From Mycosarcoma maydis (Eukaryota; Basidiomycota; Ustilaginomycetes; Ustilaginales), in contig NC_026483.1 of NCBI RefSeq assembly GCF_000328475.2, positions 186,001 to 250,000 of the forward strand: a DNA stretch of 64,000 nt, read 5' to 3'. The position numbers and the translations under genes were made by a program. Shown here piece after piece: positions 51,072-61,557 of the stretch. The notes under the pieces were generated by a model. That model searched no databases, was not told the origin of the DNA, and worked only from the letters and a program-made list of their open reading frames with translations. The stretch's first letter is position 1; every line of letters begins with the position of its first letter.

Positions 51072-52322
51072 ATGACTGCTGCTCAGCAGGTCGACGGATC
51101 TGACAGCAAGGATGGTCCTGGTCCATCAACGCTAATGCACGCACGACGGACCGTCCTTATTCAGTACCAAGCACGCATCCCGCCCCGGTCAAAGGCCTTC
51201 GTTTGGCCTTCGCATTCCATCTTGCTGCGCATACAGGACCAGCTCGACTGCGACCTGTTTCAGCATCCCATGTTTCAAGCTACTGCGAGGTACCAAACAC
51301 TCTTTCTCCGCGAGCTGTGCGCGAGGCTCGATGCTGCGGTTCAGGAGGAATGCTCTGAACTGCGTCGTCAAGGCGTCGACGAGATTGATTACCCAGAGGT
51401 GGATGCAGCCCTGCTCGAGAGGTATACCCAAGTGATAGCTAATGGATCCTCTGGTGCTTTGGCGATATATGCGGGGTCTGCACCGGATATGGAGTTCACG
51501 ACGCACTATTGGCCAATGCCCGCCCGTCCGGGCACGACGGTAGACGACACCAATCGAGACGAGGGTGACCTGCTGAAAAATCACTCTCGAGTGACGCTCA
51601 GGGAAGAAGGCAGTGCGATTTCCAAAGGCACTACGGGGTTGCGAACGTGGGAGGCTGGTCTGCGACTTGCTGCGCATCTGGTCAGCGATCCATCAGCGAT
51701 CACTTCCCCCGGCACTCGCATTCTGGAGCTCGGATCAGGCGCCGGCTTCGTGGGAGCAGTCTGCGCAACCCATCAGCTCTCTTGTTCGCACAACGATGTT
51801 CACACCGTCATGACGGATATGCCTGGTCAGGTTTCGACGCGCCTACGCGAGACTTTACAATTGAACGGCCTTGGCTCGGCTACCGAAACCGTCGAGGTCC
51901 GCGAGCTCGACTGGCTCGAATTGGCTGCCGAACGTCAACAGAGTCAGCAGCGGGACGATCTACCGACCATCCATTTTCTCGCACAAGCCAAGCCGACGCT
52001 GGTCCTCGCCGCTGATGTGGTGTATGATCCCGAACTAATTGATCCTCTAGTCGAGACGATCCAAGCCTGTCTAGCAGCGGGAGGAGGTGCGTGTCGAGCC
52101 CTGGTGGCAAGTACAATTCGCAACGCGCAGACCTATGACGCTTTCAAAGCCTCCCTCGCCTCGTTTGGGCTCAAGACGAGCGTAGTCACGTTGCAACAGC
52201 CAGTCATGTCGGTGCCCGATGCGATATGGGCGCCCGATCTTCCACCATTGCCGGTGTTTCCCTCAGCGCATGATCCGCATCTCAATGGAAGAGTGGAACT
52301 CCTCTGTATCACTTTGCATTAG
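51072..52322 (+). CDS. EFM3: EFM3/FAM86-type elongation factor 2 lysine methyltransferase
   Basis: A class I SAM-dependent methyltransferase; the yeast member Efm3 and human FAM86A trimethylate a lysine of elongation factor 2. The 416-residue frame has the family N-terminal half (FVWPSHSILLRIQ and YQTLFLRELCARLD), the block VTLREE followed by GTTGLRTWEAGLRLA (about 190-205), where the Glu helps place SAM, motif I ILELGSGAGFVG (about 217), the acidic motif near TDMPGQ, and LAADVVYDPELIDPLV (about 312-327), a D/N-V-x-Y-D post-I string common to METTL-type protein methyltransferases. Length and order suit the family better than small-molecule methyltransferases. Single exon; the first ATG is used. 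Confidence 0.85.
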   Translation: MTAAQQVDGSDSKDGPGPSTLMHARRTVLIQYQARIPPRSKAFVWPSHSILLRIQDQLDCDLFQHPMFQATARYQTLFLRELCARLDAAVQEECSELRRQGVDEIDYPEVDAALLERYTQVIANGSSGALAIYAGSAPDMEFTTHYWPMPARPGTTVDDTNRDEGDLLKNHSRVTLREEGSAISKGTTGLRTWEAGLRLAAHLVSDPSAITSPGTRILELGSGAGFVGAVCATHQLSCSHNDVHTVMTDMPGQVSTRLRETLQLNGLGSATETVEVRELDWLELAAERQQSQQRDDLPTIHFLAQAKPTLVLAADVVYDPELIDPLVETIQACLAAGGGACRALVASTIRNAQTYDAFKASLASFGLKTSVVTLQQPVMSVPDAIWAPDLPPLPVFPSAHDPHLNGRVELLCITLH

Positions 52323-55300
52323 TTGATTGTCAAAGGTCTTGCTGCCATTTATGTCCGGTGTCCTTGCGCCCAAACTTCCGCGTCTTCGTAGTTCGGTTGA
52401 GTCCATTCGTAGTCCTGCCAACTTCGGCCAACCGCGAATTATTGGACCTCCTTTTACGGATTCCTTTTTTCTGTAGTGTGATAGCGTCAATTTTCTGAGA
52501 AAATCATTGGTTAGGACGGCGGATGAAAAGCCGACTTTGCCGCGGTGCTGCTCCTCTACCCTGTGCCCACCACCAATGACCAGGTGAGAAACAATGCCTA
52601 CCGTGCCGGTAGCCGCGGCGACTTGAACGGCAAAGAAAGCACGAGGATAATGCGAGCTGTCATCGGCATTGGCATCGGCATAGGCGAATTCGTATATTTG
52701 CAGCTTGTAAAAGGTTGCCTCGCAGCCTCACATCACCCGTGTATTGCTAGGGCGAGACGCTACGACAAAGATCATCCATGGCGACTGTCATGGTGCTCGA
52801 TGAAGATGACACGCTGACTTATGAGCACGGAGTGGGACTGGATTGCCGACCATGTTCAAGAGCATGTAAAATGGAAGGAGGGGTTAGGGTTCTAGTAAGA
52901 ACCGCGCACACCATCATCGGCGTAAGCGCCGCCTTGTGAAGTGCTACCTCACCGGGTTCTGATGACCGAAAGAGGCGCGAGCGCAAGGAACGCATCGGTG
53001 AAGTGACCAGACGGCAATTGAGTTCCTTTGCCAACGACGAAGCTTGGTGCGGACAATCGAGCCTAGGTGAAAGAGGTATGATCGGGGCTTGGCGGTCGAA
53101 TCGTCACACAAGGTCATCATTACAGCTGAAAAGTTCGAATTCTCATATGCGATTGGTCGCTGCGAGCCGCCCGGTGTGCCGAACAGAATCCAATCGTGAA
53201 TCCAGGAGGAACCCCTTATCGCCAACGTGTCGGAGATACAAATGCGACTGAGCCGAAAGCACGTCACAGAACACGGCTGGGCCGCGGTCTTGCATTTTGG
53301 GTGTTGTATGACGGCAACGTGCTGTAGCCCTTCTGGCCCGAGTTCAGCATTGATCATCACAGCAGCACTGATGATCATAGCGTGCTGATTTGTGTCTGGG
53401 CTAACTAAGCGAGGCTCTGGTCCAGCAATTCACGAATGTCAAGCAGCAGCCAGCACGCGACAGACACGAAAGGACTCCTTGTTTATGAAATGATTGGAAC
53501 CGCTTTTTTAACAATTTCGACACTTTACTCGTACGAGACTCGCCTCGCCTTCGTAGCTCTCTGATCGGTAGACTTCCTTGAAGTTTGGACCGGGATGCAA
53601 GCGTCAAGCCCATAAGAGGCCGCAATGAATGATTGCAACCACACGCGTGGTGTGCTGCGATGCGACAATTCCTTAGATCTGCGGATGGCAAGCCGAGGCG
53701 CACCTTGGCCATTTTCAGAGTTGTTGCGGAGCAACTTGAACTGACAACAGGACGCTGAACAACGTGCGAAGTGGGCTGTCAGGTATTGGAAATTCTTTCT
53801 GAAAAGAAGGGACAACAAGCGGGAAAAACATCTACTGTACAGAATAGTGCAGCTTTGGCCCTTAGCAGCAAAACAAGCGCCGCCGTCATCGCTATCTGCA
53901 GGCGAGAGAAGCGGCATGCATCCAATGTGAATCCATGCGCCACTAGGCACGAGAATCAAAACAACATCGTCGCCGCTTTCTGTGACCGAGACAAACTCAT
54001 TTCCAGAAGCAAGCAGTAGGACTATGGTCGGAGAGGGACATTCTTTCCTTCGTCCTCATGGGGCCAGCCTTCCAACAGCAAGGTCGAGGTGATGCAAGAG
54101 AGGCACAAGGCTGAGAGAAGCTTCCGCTAGACCCGCCGCGGAAAGGACAATTTCTCGACGGATGATTCAAACTCTGGCATTTCACGATTGAACAAAACGA
54201 AAGATTCCACTGTGCACAATAACAGGGCGAAACCGAGTTCTTTTGTCGTTGTATAATTCGTAATTCTCTCACGTCTCTCGCTTGTTTTGTCAGATAGGAT
54301 AACGATCACCAAAGCCAAGCATCGGGCTCCTTTTTCTTGGGTCTACTGTATTGTGCAGGTACGGTGAGCTGGCCTATCGCGTACGGTATTGATGATACGG
54401 CTTGTCATACTGGACGCCAAGACACGATCCAACCGCTTTACCTCACACGCTTGCCTGACCTACGACTGATATGACAAGTTTGCTTTTGATCGGCTAGCAG
54501 GCTGAGCCTGTTCCGAGGTTCGAGTTTGGGATCTGCGTGAGCCAGATGCCGAGAAGTGCGGCCGGCACCCTGTCATCGACGCTTGCAAATCCAGCCGGAT
54601 CCGTGCCTGTGTCCACGCTCTTGATTTGTTTTTGTTTTTGTTTATTATGTTCGAATTTCTTCCCCCAACTACGCAATGCTTGCAGTTCTACTGGCTGTAC
54701 TCGTGACCCGCACTCATTTCTGGCTGCCAGTGCAGTCTTGAGTCGTTTTCGTCTGTAATCGCGAATCGGGTCTGTGTCGATGTGGCTTTATTTTGCGAGC
54801 CAATGCACGATATGGTCATGTCTGCCTCTCCTTCTGACCCACTCTGCAGACGGAAACGCCATCCCGCTGCGTCACGCAGTTCATCACCGCCGGCGAGGCA
54901 CGAGGAATTTCACCTCGAGGTGATCAGCCGCACTAGAGGATCAACCAGGTTCTTTCGTTCCCTTTGGCACTTGATCCCTCGCCCTTCCGGAGCATTGGGG
55001 TGCTTATGAGGCATTGTGACTGAGACTGATCGTCGTATGTTGAAAGTGGCTTTCGAATATGACCGATGCTTGGGATGGAGGGGGGGATCTGTGGAATGAA
55101 TTGTCGTCTTTGGCTTTGGCTAGATTGGTCGCTCGCTCGATTTTGAAGCCAATTTTCGGCAGAACAGACGCTCTCGAGTCTTGCAGTCGAGACAGAGAAA
55201 AGCGAGGCGCACAGCTAACGGTGGATCCATCCACAGACGCGTGCCAGTTGAAACTGGAGTGCCGCGCATTGCAGCAGCAATCAGCAGCTGATCGACTTGA

Positions 55301-56115
55301 CAGTACAAATCTGCCGCCGTGCGCGCTCCTTTAAATTAACTAACTTAGCGACAGTCACGAGTTGTGAGTTTGCATCGAAAATTCATGTTTTGTCTCGTTC
55401 CGTGCGTCGACGACAGAATGCGGCAGCGATTTGTGATTCGTGATGATTTCCACCCAGTTGATGTATTTGTGCCTTTGCGGCTGTATGTTGTCCATTTCGG
55501 TCGTAGGCCTCGCTTGTTGTTTTGGTTCCCGTGTGTGCACTGTTGGAGAGCCTCGCCCCATTCCCATTCCCATTCCCATTCCCATTTCCATTTCCATTCT
55601 GTCAGTGTTTATTATTGTTATGAATTATTTTTCGCTCTCTGCTCTTTCGCTGTCCTTCGCTCTCATTGTTCGTCAGAACCGTTGTTGTATTTGTTCTTGC
55701 CTCGTCCTGTCCCCATCGTGCGGGAGCTCTGTGCGCTTGCTCAAGCAAGCTTGCTTCTGTCTGTGCACCAACCGTGTCCACTTTCGATTCCGACAGATTC
55801 GACAGGCCAGAATCGCCCTCGTCCACTCTATCTGGTCGCCGTCGCCCCATAAACAAAGGCACTGTTTGGCTCGATCCGCTTCCGCACTCTGGCCGCTATC
55901 TCGTCAACTTTGTCCCTCTTGCTCCTCCCATCTCACCATCATCCTCAAGAACCTCCCCTCCCCCCTTTCCCGTGCTCGACGCAATAGAGTATTGCGAACG
56001 ATCACCGTTCTCTGTCGAAGCGCAGTTCACCCAATCTACTGTTTCTCATCGCTGAAGCAGTACTTCTCGGTAGAGCGCTGATTCCAACCGATCGAGCAAG
56101 TTGATCCATCAAGGC
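52323..56115. other. Long gene-free region upstream of PMA1
   Basis: About 3.8 kb. I searched both strands for conserved domains, signal peptides and spliceable fragments and found none that I can support. It includes short simple repeats (CATTGGCATCGG near 52665, CCCATT units at 55556-55598), A-rich and CT-rich tracts, and isolated heptamers (near 53193 and 55431). The part after about 55300 is increasingly pyrimidine-rich and likely belongs to the PMA1 promoter and leader. Confidence 0.55.
55556..55598. repeat. CCCATT / CCATTT hexamer microsatellite
   Basis: Five CCCATT units grade into CCATTT units. It lies 1 kb upstream of the PMA1 start codon. Confidence 0.85.
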
Positions 56116-56540
56116 GTAAGTATCTTACCCGACCCTTCTACGTTCACCGACACCGTCATGTGTCTACGCAAAGCTGCTGCGCAGCGCACATCCCAGCGGC
56201 CTCGCTGATACGCGGGTAGGCACTGCTCACGTTGCTCACTTTGCAGCAGCTGAGGACATGAGTCGAAGCTTTCCTACGTGGTTCTTTTTGTCTCGACGGC
56301 ATGCAACGTCTTGTGTTTCTTGATGATTGGCGACCATTCATCACTCTTACACACTAGCAGCGGCCGTCAAAAAAGAGTTCCACGAACACTAAAGACTGAT
56401 CTTTTCCCCTCTGTTGCTTGTTCGCTTTCAAACTTGCCTTTGCTACGACTATGGTTTTCGTTTGCCCTCCTCACTTTCCCCTTCCTGCCACGTTCTTTCT
56501 GTCTTTCTTTGTCGCCATTTGCTTCACCTTCTCTTTGCAG
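56116..56540 (+). other. Candidate 5' UTR intron of PMA1
   Basis: A good donor GTAAGT follows AAGGC at 56116, and the acceptor CTTCTCTTTGCAG ends at 56540, only 40 bp before the PMA1 ATG. The span of 425 bp is pyrimidine-rich near its end. It is supported only by splice-site words; no transcript was available. Confidence 0.45.
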
Positions 56541-56580
56541 TTCCATTTGACTATCTCTCGGTAGTCTTTTTTCTTTCATC

Positions 56581-59517
56581 ATGTCCGACAGTTCCGCTAC
56601 CCAGGAGGGTAGGAACGAGAAGGGCATCCAGGGCGTCTCGGAAGAGTACGCCAACCTCATCGAATTCATCCGCGCTCAAAAGTCGGCCGGCAGCGATGAG
56701 GAGGGTGCCGACGAGTCGCACGTCGTCAAGAAGCGCAATTTCCCCTTCTTCTGGCAGACCAAGGAAATCCGTGTCAACAAGCACGGTGAGGTCGAGGAGG
56801 TTGCCCAGAAGGTCCCCGCCTCGTGGCTCGAGACCGACATGCTCAAGGGTGTAAGCGAGTCTGAGGTTAGCCACCGTCGCTCCATTTTCGGTCACAACGA
56901 GCTCGAGTCTCCCAAGGAGAACCTCCTGCTCAAGTTTATTGGTTTCTTCCGTGGTCCCGTTCTGTACGTCATGGAAATCGCTGTTGTCCTTGCTGCGGGT
57001 CTCCGTGACTGGATTGACTTTGGTGTCATCATTGCCATCTTGCTTCTCAACGCCTTTGTCGGTTGGTACCAGGAAAAGCAGGCTGGTGACATTGTTGCCC
57101 AGCTCAAGGCCGGTATCGCTCTTCGTTCCACTGTTATCCGAGACGGTCGCGAGGTCGAAATCGAGGCTCGTGACCTTGTCCCCGGTGATATTGTCGTGAT
57201 CGAGGATGGCAAGACTGTCCCCTGTGATGGTCGCGTCCTGGCTGCTTACGAGGACAAGGACGGCTCCCAGGCCGCCGCCATCCTTGAGAAGGCTCGCGCA
57301 ACCCGCCACGGAGACGATGACGATGACGAGGGCGTCGACAAGGGCCCCGCCATCATCGCCTGTGACCAGTCGGCCATCACCGGAGAGTCGCTCGCTGTCG
57401 ACAAGCACATTGGTGACACCGTCTTCTACACCACCGGTTGCAAGCGCGGAAAGGCCTACGTTCTCTGCACTGACATTGCCAAGCAGACTTTTGTCGGTCG
57501 CACCGCTGCTCTCGTCCTCGGTGGCGAAAGTGAGGGTCACTTCCAAAAGGTCATGGGCTCCATCGGTTCCGCTCTGCTTTTCCTCGTCATTGTCTTTACC
57601 CTAATCTTCTGGATCGGTGGTTTCTTCCGCAACACCGGTATCGCCACTCCCACGGATAACAACTTGCTCATCTACACCTTGATCTTCCTCATCGTCGGTG
57701 TCCCCGTCGGTCTTCCCTGTGTTACCACCACCACTATGGCTGTCGGTGCTGCCTACCTCGCCAAGCGTCAGGCCATCGTTCAGAAGCTCACTGCTATCGA
57801 GTCGCTCGCTGGTGTCGACGTTCTTTGCTCCGACAAGACTGGTACTCTCACTGCTAACAAGCTCTCCATTCACGAGCCTTTCACCTCGGAGGGTGTCGAT
57901 GTAAACTACATGATGGCCGTGGCCGCTCTTGCCTCTTCGCACAATGTCAAGTCGCTCGACCCTATCGACAAGGTTACCATCTCGACGCTCAAGGACTACC
58001 CCGCCGCTCAGGATGAGCTCGCTTCCGGCTGGATCACCCACAAGTTCACACCCTTTGACCCCGTCTCGAAGCGCATCACTGCCGAAGTCGAGAAGGACGG
58101 CAAGCAGTACATTGCCGCCAAGGGTGCGCCCAATGCCATTCTCAAGCTCTGCGCTCCCGATGCCGAGACTGCTGCTCAGTACCGAAAGGTCGCCGGTGAC
58201 TTTGCCTCGCGTGGTTTCCGTTCGCTCGGTGTTGCCATGAACACCGATGGCCAGTGGAAGCTACTCGGTCTCTTGCCCATGTTCGACCCTCCTCGTTCCG
58301 ACACTGCCGCTACCATTGCCGAGGCTCAGTCGCTCGGTATCTCGGTCAAGATGCTTACCGGTGACGCCGTCGCTATCGCCAAGGAGACGTGCAAGATGCT
58401 TGCGCTCGGCACCAAGGTGTACGACTCGCACCGTCTCATTGGTTCCGGCGGCATGGCTGGTTCGGCCATCCACGACTTTGTTGAGGCTGCCGATGGTTTC
58501 GCCGAGGTGTTCCCCGAGCACAAGTACCAGGTCGTCGAGATGCTCCAGCACCGTGGCCACTTGACTGCCATGACTGGTGACGGTGTCAACGACGCTCCCT
58601 CGCTCAAGAAGGCTGACTGTGGTATCGCCGTCGAAGGTGCCTCGGACGCTGCCCGATCCGCCGCCGACGTTGTCTTCCTCGACGAGGGTCTCTCGACCAT
58701 TATCACCTCGATCAAGGTTGCCCGTCAGATTTTCCACCGCATGAAGGCCTACATCCAGTACCGTATCTCGCTCTGTCTCCACCTGGAGATCTACCTCGTG
58801 CTCACCATCCTCATTCTCGACGAAGTGATTCGATCCAACTTGATCGTCTTTATCGCTCTGTTCGCTGACGTTGCCACCATTGCGATTGCCTACGACAACG
58901 CTCCTCACGCCAAGGCTCCCGTCGAGTGGCAGCTACCCAAGATTTGGATCATCTCGGTCATCCTCGGTCTGCTGCTTGCCGCTGGTACCTGGATCATTCG
59001 TGGTACGCTCTTCCTCAACAACGGTGGTATCATCCAGAACTTCGGTAACACACAGGAGATCCTTTTCCTCGAAGTGTCGCTCACCGAGAACTGGCTCATC
59101 TTTATCACGCGTCTCGGTGGTGGCGAGTCGGACATCACCCTCCCCTCGTGGCAGCTCGTCGGTGCTGTTCTCGGTGTCGATGTGATTGCTACGCTCTTCT
59201 GTCTCTTCGGCTGGCTCTCGGGTGCTCCTAACCGCAACCCGGTCACTGCCCCCCACGGTGGCTGGACCGATATTGTCACTATCATTCGTGTGTACATCTA
59301 CTCTATGGGTGTCACTGCTATCACTGGTGCGGTCTACTACGTGCTCAACAAGTGGGATTGGCTCAACAACCTGGGTCGCCGCACGCGCTCGCAAAAGAAC
59401 CCTCTGCTGGAGGACTTCTTTGTCAACCTGCAGCGTCTCACCATCGTCCACGAGAAGAATGACGATGGCGAGGAGCTTTGGGCCTTCCACCCACGCACCG
59501 AGATCGAGGACGAGTAG
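56581..59517 (+). CDS. PMA1: Plasma membrane H+-ATPase (P-type, IIIA)
   Basis: Pumps protons out of the cell with ATP and sets the membrane potential that drives nutrient uptake. The 978-residue frame shows the actuator TGES loop in DQSAITGESLAVD (about 265), the phosphorylated Asp in CSDKTGTLT (about 420), the nucleotide-binding KGAPNAIL, the hinge TGDGVNDAPSLKKADCG, and about ten membrane helices. DWIDFGVIIAILLLNA and the PVGLPCVTT helix are type IIIA traits. The cytosolic insert ATRHGDDDDDEG (about 240) is acidic and not found in yeast Pma1. The C-terminal tail keeps QRLTIVHEK, at the place of the yeast Ser911/Thr912 switch for glucose activation. Codons are strongly biased to C-ending forms, as expected of one of the most abundant membrane proteins. 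Coding region has no intron. Confidence 0.97.
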   Translation: MSDSSATQEGRNEKGIQGVSEEYANLIEFIRAQKSAGSDEEGADESHVVKKRNFPFFWQTKEIRVNKHGEVEEVAQKVPASWLETDMLKGVSESEVSHRRSIFGHNELESPKENLLLKFIGFFRGPVLYVMEIAVVLAAGLRDWIDFGVIIAILLLNAFVGWYQEKQAGDIVAQLKAGIALRSTVIRDGREVEIEARDLVPGDIVVIEDGKTVPCDGRVLAAYEDKDGSQAAAILEKARATRHGDDDDDEGVDKGPAIIACDQSAITGESLAVDKHIGDTVFYTTGCKRGKAYVLCTDIAKQTFVGRTAALVLGGESEGHFQKVMGSIGSALLFLVIVFTLIFWIGGFFRNTGIATPTDNNLLIYTLIFLIVGVPVGLPCVTTTTMAVGAAYLAKRQAIVQKLTAIESLAGVDVLCSDKTGTLTANKLSIHEPFTSEGVDVNYMMAVAALASSHNVKSLDPIDKVTISTLKDYPAAQDELASGWITHKFTPFDPVSKRITAEVEKDGKQYIAAKGAPNAILKLCAPDAETAAQYRKVAGDFASRGFRSLGVAMNTDGQWKLLGLLPMFDPPRSDTAATIAEAQSLGISVKMLTGDAVAIAKETCKMLALGTKVYDSHRLIGSGGMAGSAIHDFVEAADGFAEVFPEHKYQVVEMLQHRGHLTAMTGDGVNDAPSLKKADCGIAVEGASDAARSAADVVFLDEGLSTIITSIKVARQIFHRMKAYIQYRISLCLHLEIYLVLTILILDEVIRSNLIVFIALFADVATIAIAYDNAPHAKAPVEWQLPKIWIISVILGLLLAAGTWIIRGTLFLNNGGIIQNFGNTQEILFLEVSLTENWLIFITRLGGGESDITLPSWQLVGAVLGVDVIATLFCLFGWLSGAPNRNPVTAPHGGWTDIVTIIRVYIYSMGVTAITGAVYYVLNKWDWLNNLGRRTRSQKNPLLEDFFVNLQRLTIVHEKNDDGEELWAFHPRTEIEDE

Positions 59518-61557
59518 ATGTACCATTACCGTTCTTTGAGACCGAGATGCATGCTCACATTCACGCGCTGCCAGTTTTCTGCTTTCTGCTTTTGGCAACA
59601 TTTTGGCAGAGCTGGAGCCAGTTCTCGCTCCCATATCTCTGTTCCCTCCTTTTACCCAAGGCCGTAGCCGCCATTTGCGCTTTCGTGCCCACGCGTTTCT
59701 TATGCCAACTAGATCTACACTCTCTTTACGACCGTCTGTCAGTTAATGTTTCAAAGCCGAGCATCGTCCTGGATGCAGCTTGCTTTGCAGGCGTTAAAAC
59801 CACATTTTTTCGATTTCGCTCTTCTCTATCAGTTGTTTCTTGATTATATCTCGTGATACGTTGCATACCTTGTACACGGGTCGCAATTTAAGAGTTTCGT
59901 ATTCATGACACTCGTGACTGATCTTGGCTTGCTCAAAGTTGGTCGTGCTCTGAAGACAGTGGCGATGCTAACAGACGATGCGGTATACAGGGAGACAAGG
60001 GTATGTCACGGTCGCTGGTTCGGAGATGTGTGAGCAGCAGGTGTGGACGCTAGCGATTCAGAGGTCGAATGAGCTCCTTCGCAACAAGGCGAGGCAAAGC
60101 GTCCGTCAAGGCAGGGCATGCTGATGAGGAGCTGCCACGCGAGTCGCGCCGACAGCGAAGCACACATGACGAGTCCCACGACACGGTCGTGGCCCGACGT
60201 CTACCACCGGTGCTGGTGTGTGCTGTAGGATGATTTGGACAGGGAGAGGAAGGCACACGACACGCGATCAGCTTGATAGCGAGCAACCCTTGTTCTGCTT
60301 GTTTTTGAACAGAGGGTGCTGTCATACGAGCGGCCAGACGCTGGCAATGGCCCACCGAATGTGATGGAGGAAAGCGCCATGGCAAGGCGCAGGCTCAGGA
60401 ACGATAAGATGGTTTGATTCCCTATTCGACACACGAGTTGGCTATTAGTCGTGAGCGTGAGTCGTAAGTGTGACTGGCGAAACACGACAGGTGCAGAGCT
60501 CGGCAACGAACTTTCGACTTGCGCCCACTTTACGCGGAGGAGCCGGGCGAGAGACAGCGAGGGTGCTTGAAAAATAAAACAGGACAGGAATAACAACAAG
60601 TCGGCCATGCTTGACAGTCGGTGCATTTGCAGTGTGTCTAATTCTGCGAGGCATCACGCCTCCTGCCTTTTTTCCTCCAAACCCACCCTTCCTGGCAGAA
60701 AGTGAGGCAGCAGAGAGAGGAAAAGAGAGAAAGAGTCACGAGTGGGTGCCGCAATCACGAATATATTAATAATTCGAAACCAAAACGCTTTACAAGCATC
60801 AAGCACGAAGCTTAGGCCCTGCGTAATTCACGATTCACGATTCACGATTCACGATTGTGACTTGGAGCCAAGGCTGTGGCCTCTGTCGCCTAACCCTTTT
60901 TTGACAGAGGCTTCTGAGCTTGAGCGTGGGTGCCACAAACTTGTCACGGCCTCCGAAATCAGAGGTCCTCCTCATCATCTCAATTTTTTTTTGTGTTGGC
61001 GTGTCGTTCGCGCTAGCATCAAGACCATCACCACCATATCGATCACCGCGGCTGTGCTGCTGTCCGCCGCCCTGTCAGTACTGCTCCACGGTTCTCCTCA
61101 ATCTCCGCCTCGCTGTTGTGTTTGTCTTCCACGGTGCTTCGCGCTCAGCTGCTGTGCTTTGATCACACATCGGGGTCGATTCCTAACTTGTGTAAGCGCC
61201 TTATCCCACCCAATTTGCCAAGTCGATACCGCCGTTCTATCGCGGCTCTGGCCGGCGATTCTTGGCACTTTCCCAACAGTTGCCTTGTCGGACTAGCCGC
61301 AATCTTGGCTCACAACGTGCAAACTATCTGTCGAGATTCATGACGGCGCTTCCCTAGTCAGGATCGGAAAACGCCGCTCTCTCTGTGCCACATCGATTTC
61401 GCCTGCCACCAAAGGTGCACCTCTCTGTCTCTCCTGAATACGTCCGCCGCTCATCTCAGCATCCTTCTCCTCCGTTCTATCTCCCTGCGCCTGCTGTTGT
61501 TCATCGATATCCGCCAGCATACGAGACACACGTTGGCAGCTCCTCGATCTCTAACCA
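59518..61557. other. Intergenic: PMA1 3' flank and KDM5-like promoter
   Basis: About 2.0 kb. A four-unit heptamer array is at 60827-60854. From 61020 on the plus strand is CT-rich, as expected of a leader or promoter for the demethylase gene. No gene supported. Confidence 0.6.
60827..60854. repeat. Four perfect heptamers (TTCACGA)
   Basis: Four exact consecutive TTCACGA units followed by TTGTGAC. It is the purest copy of the dispersed family in the window. Confidence 0.9.

Noticed and set aside
53525..53959. A 144-codon minus-strand frame in the long gene-free interval
   Set aside because: Cys/Arg-rich composition without domain, signal peptide or codon bias; neighbouring frames do not splice into anything recognisable.
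55440..56081. A 213-codon plus-strand frame before PMA1
   Set aside because: It runs through the CCCATT microsatellite and CT-rich leader; the alternating Pro-Ile run is repeat translation.
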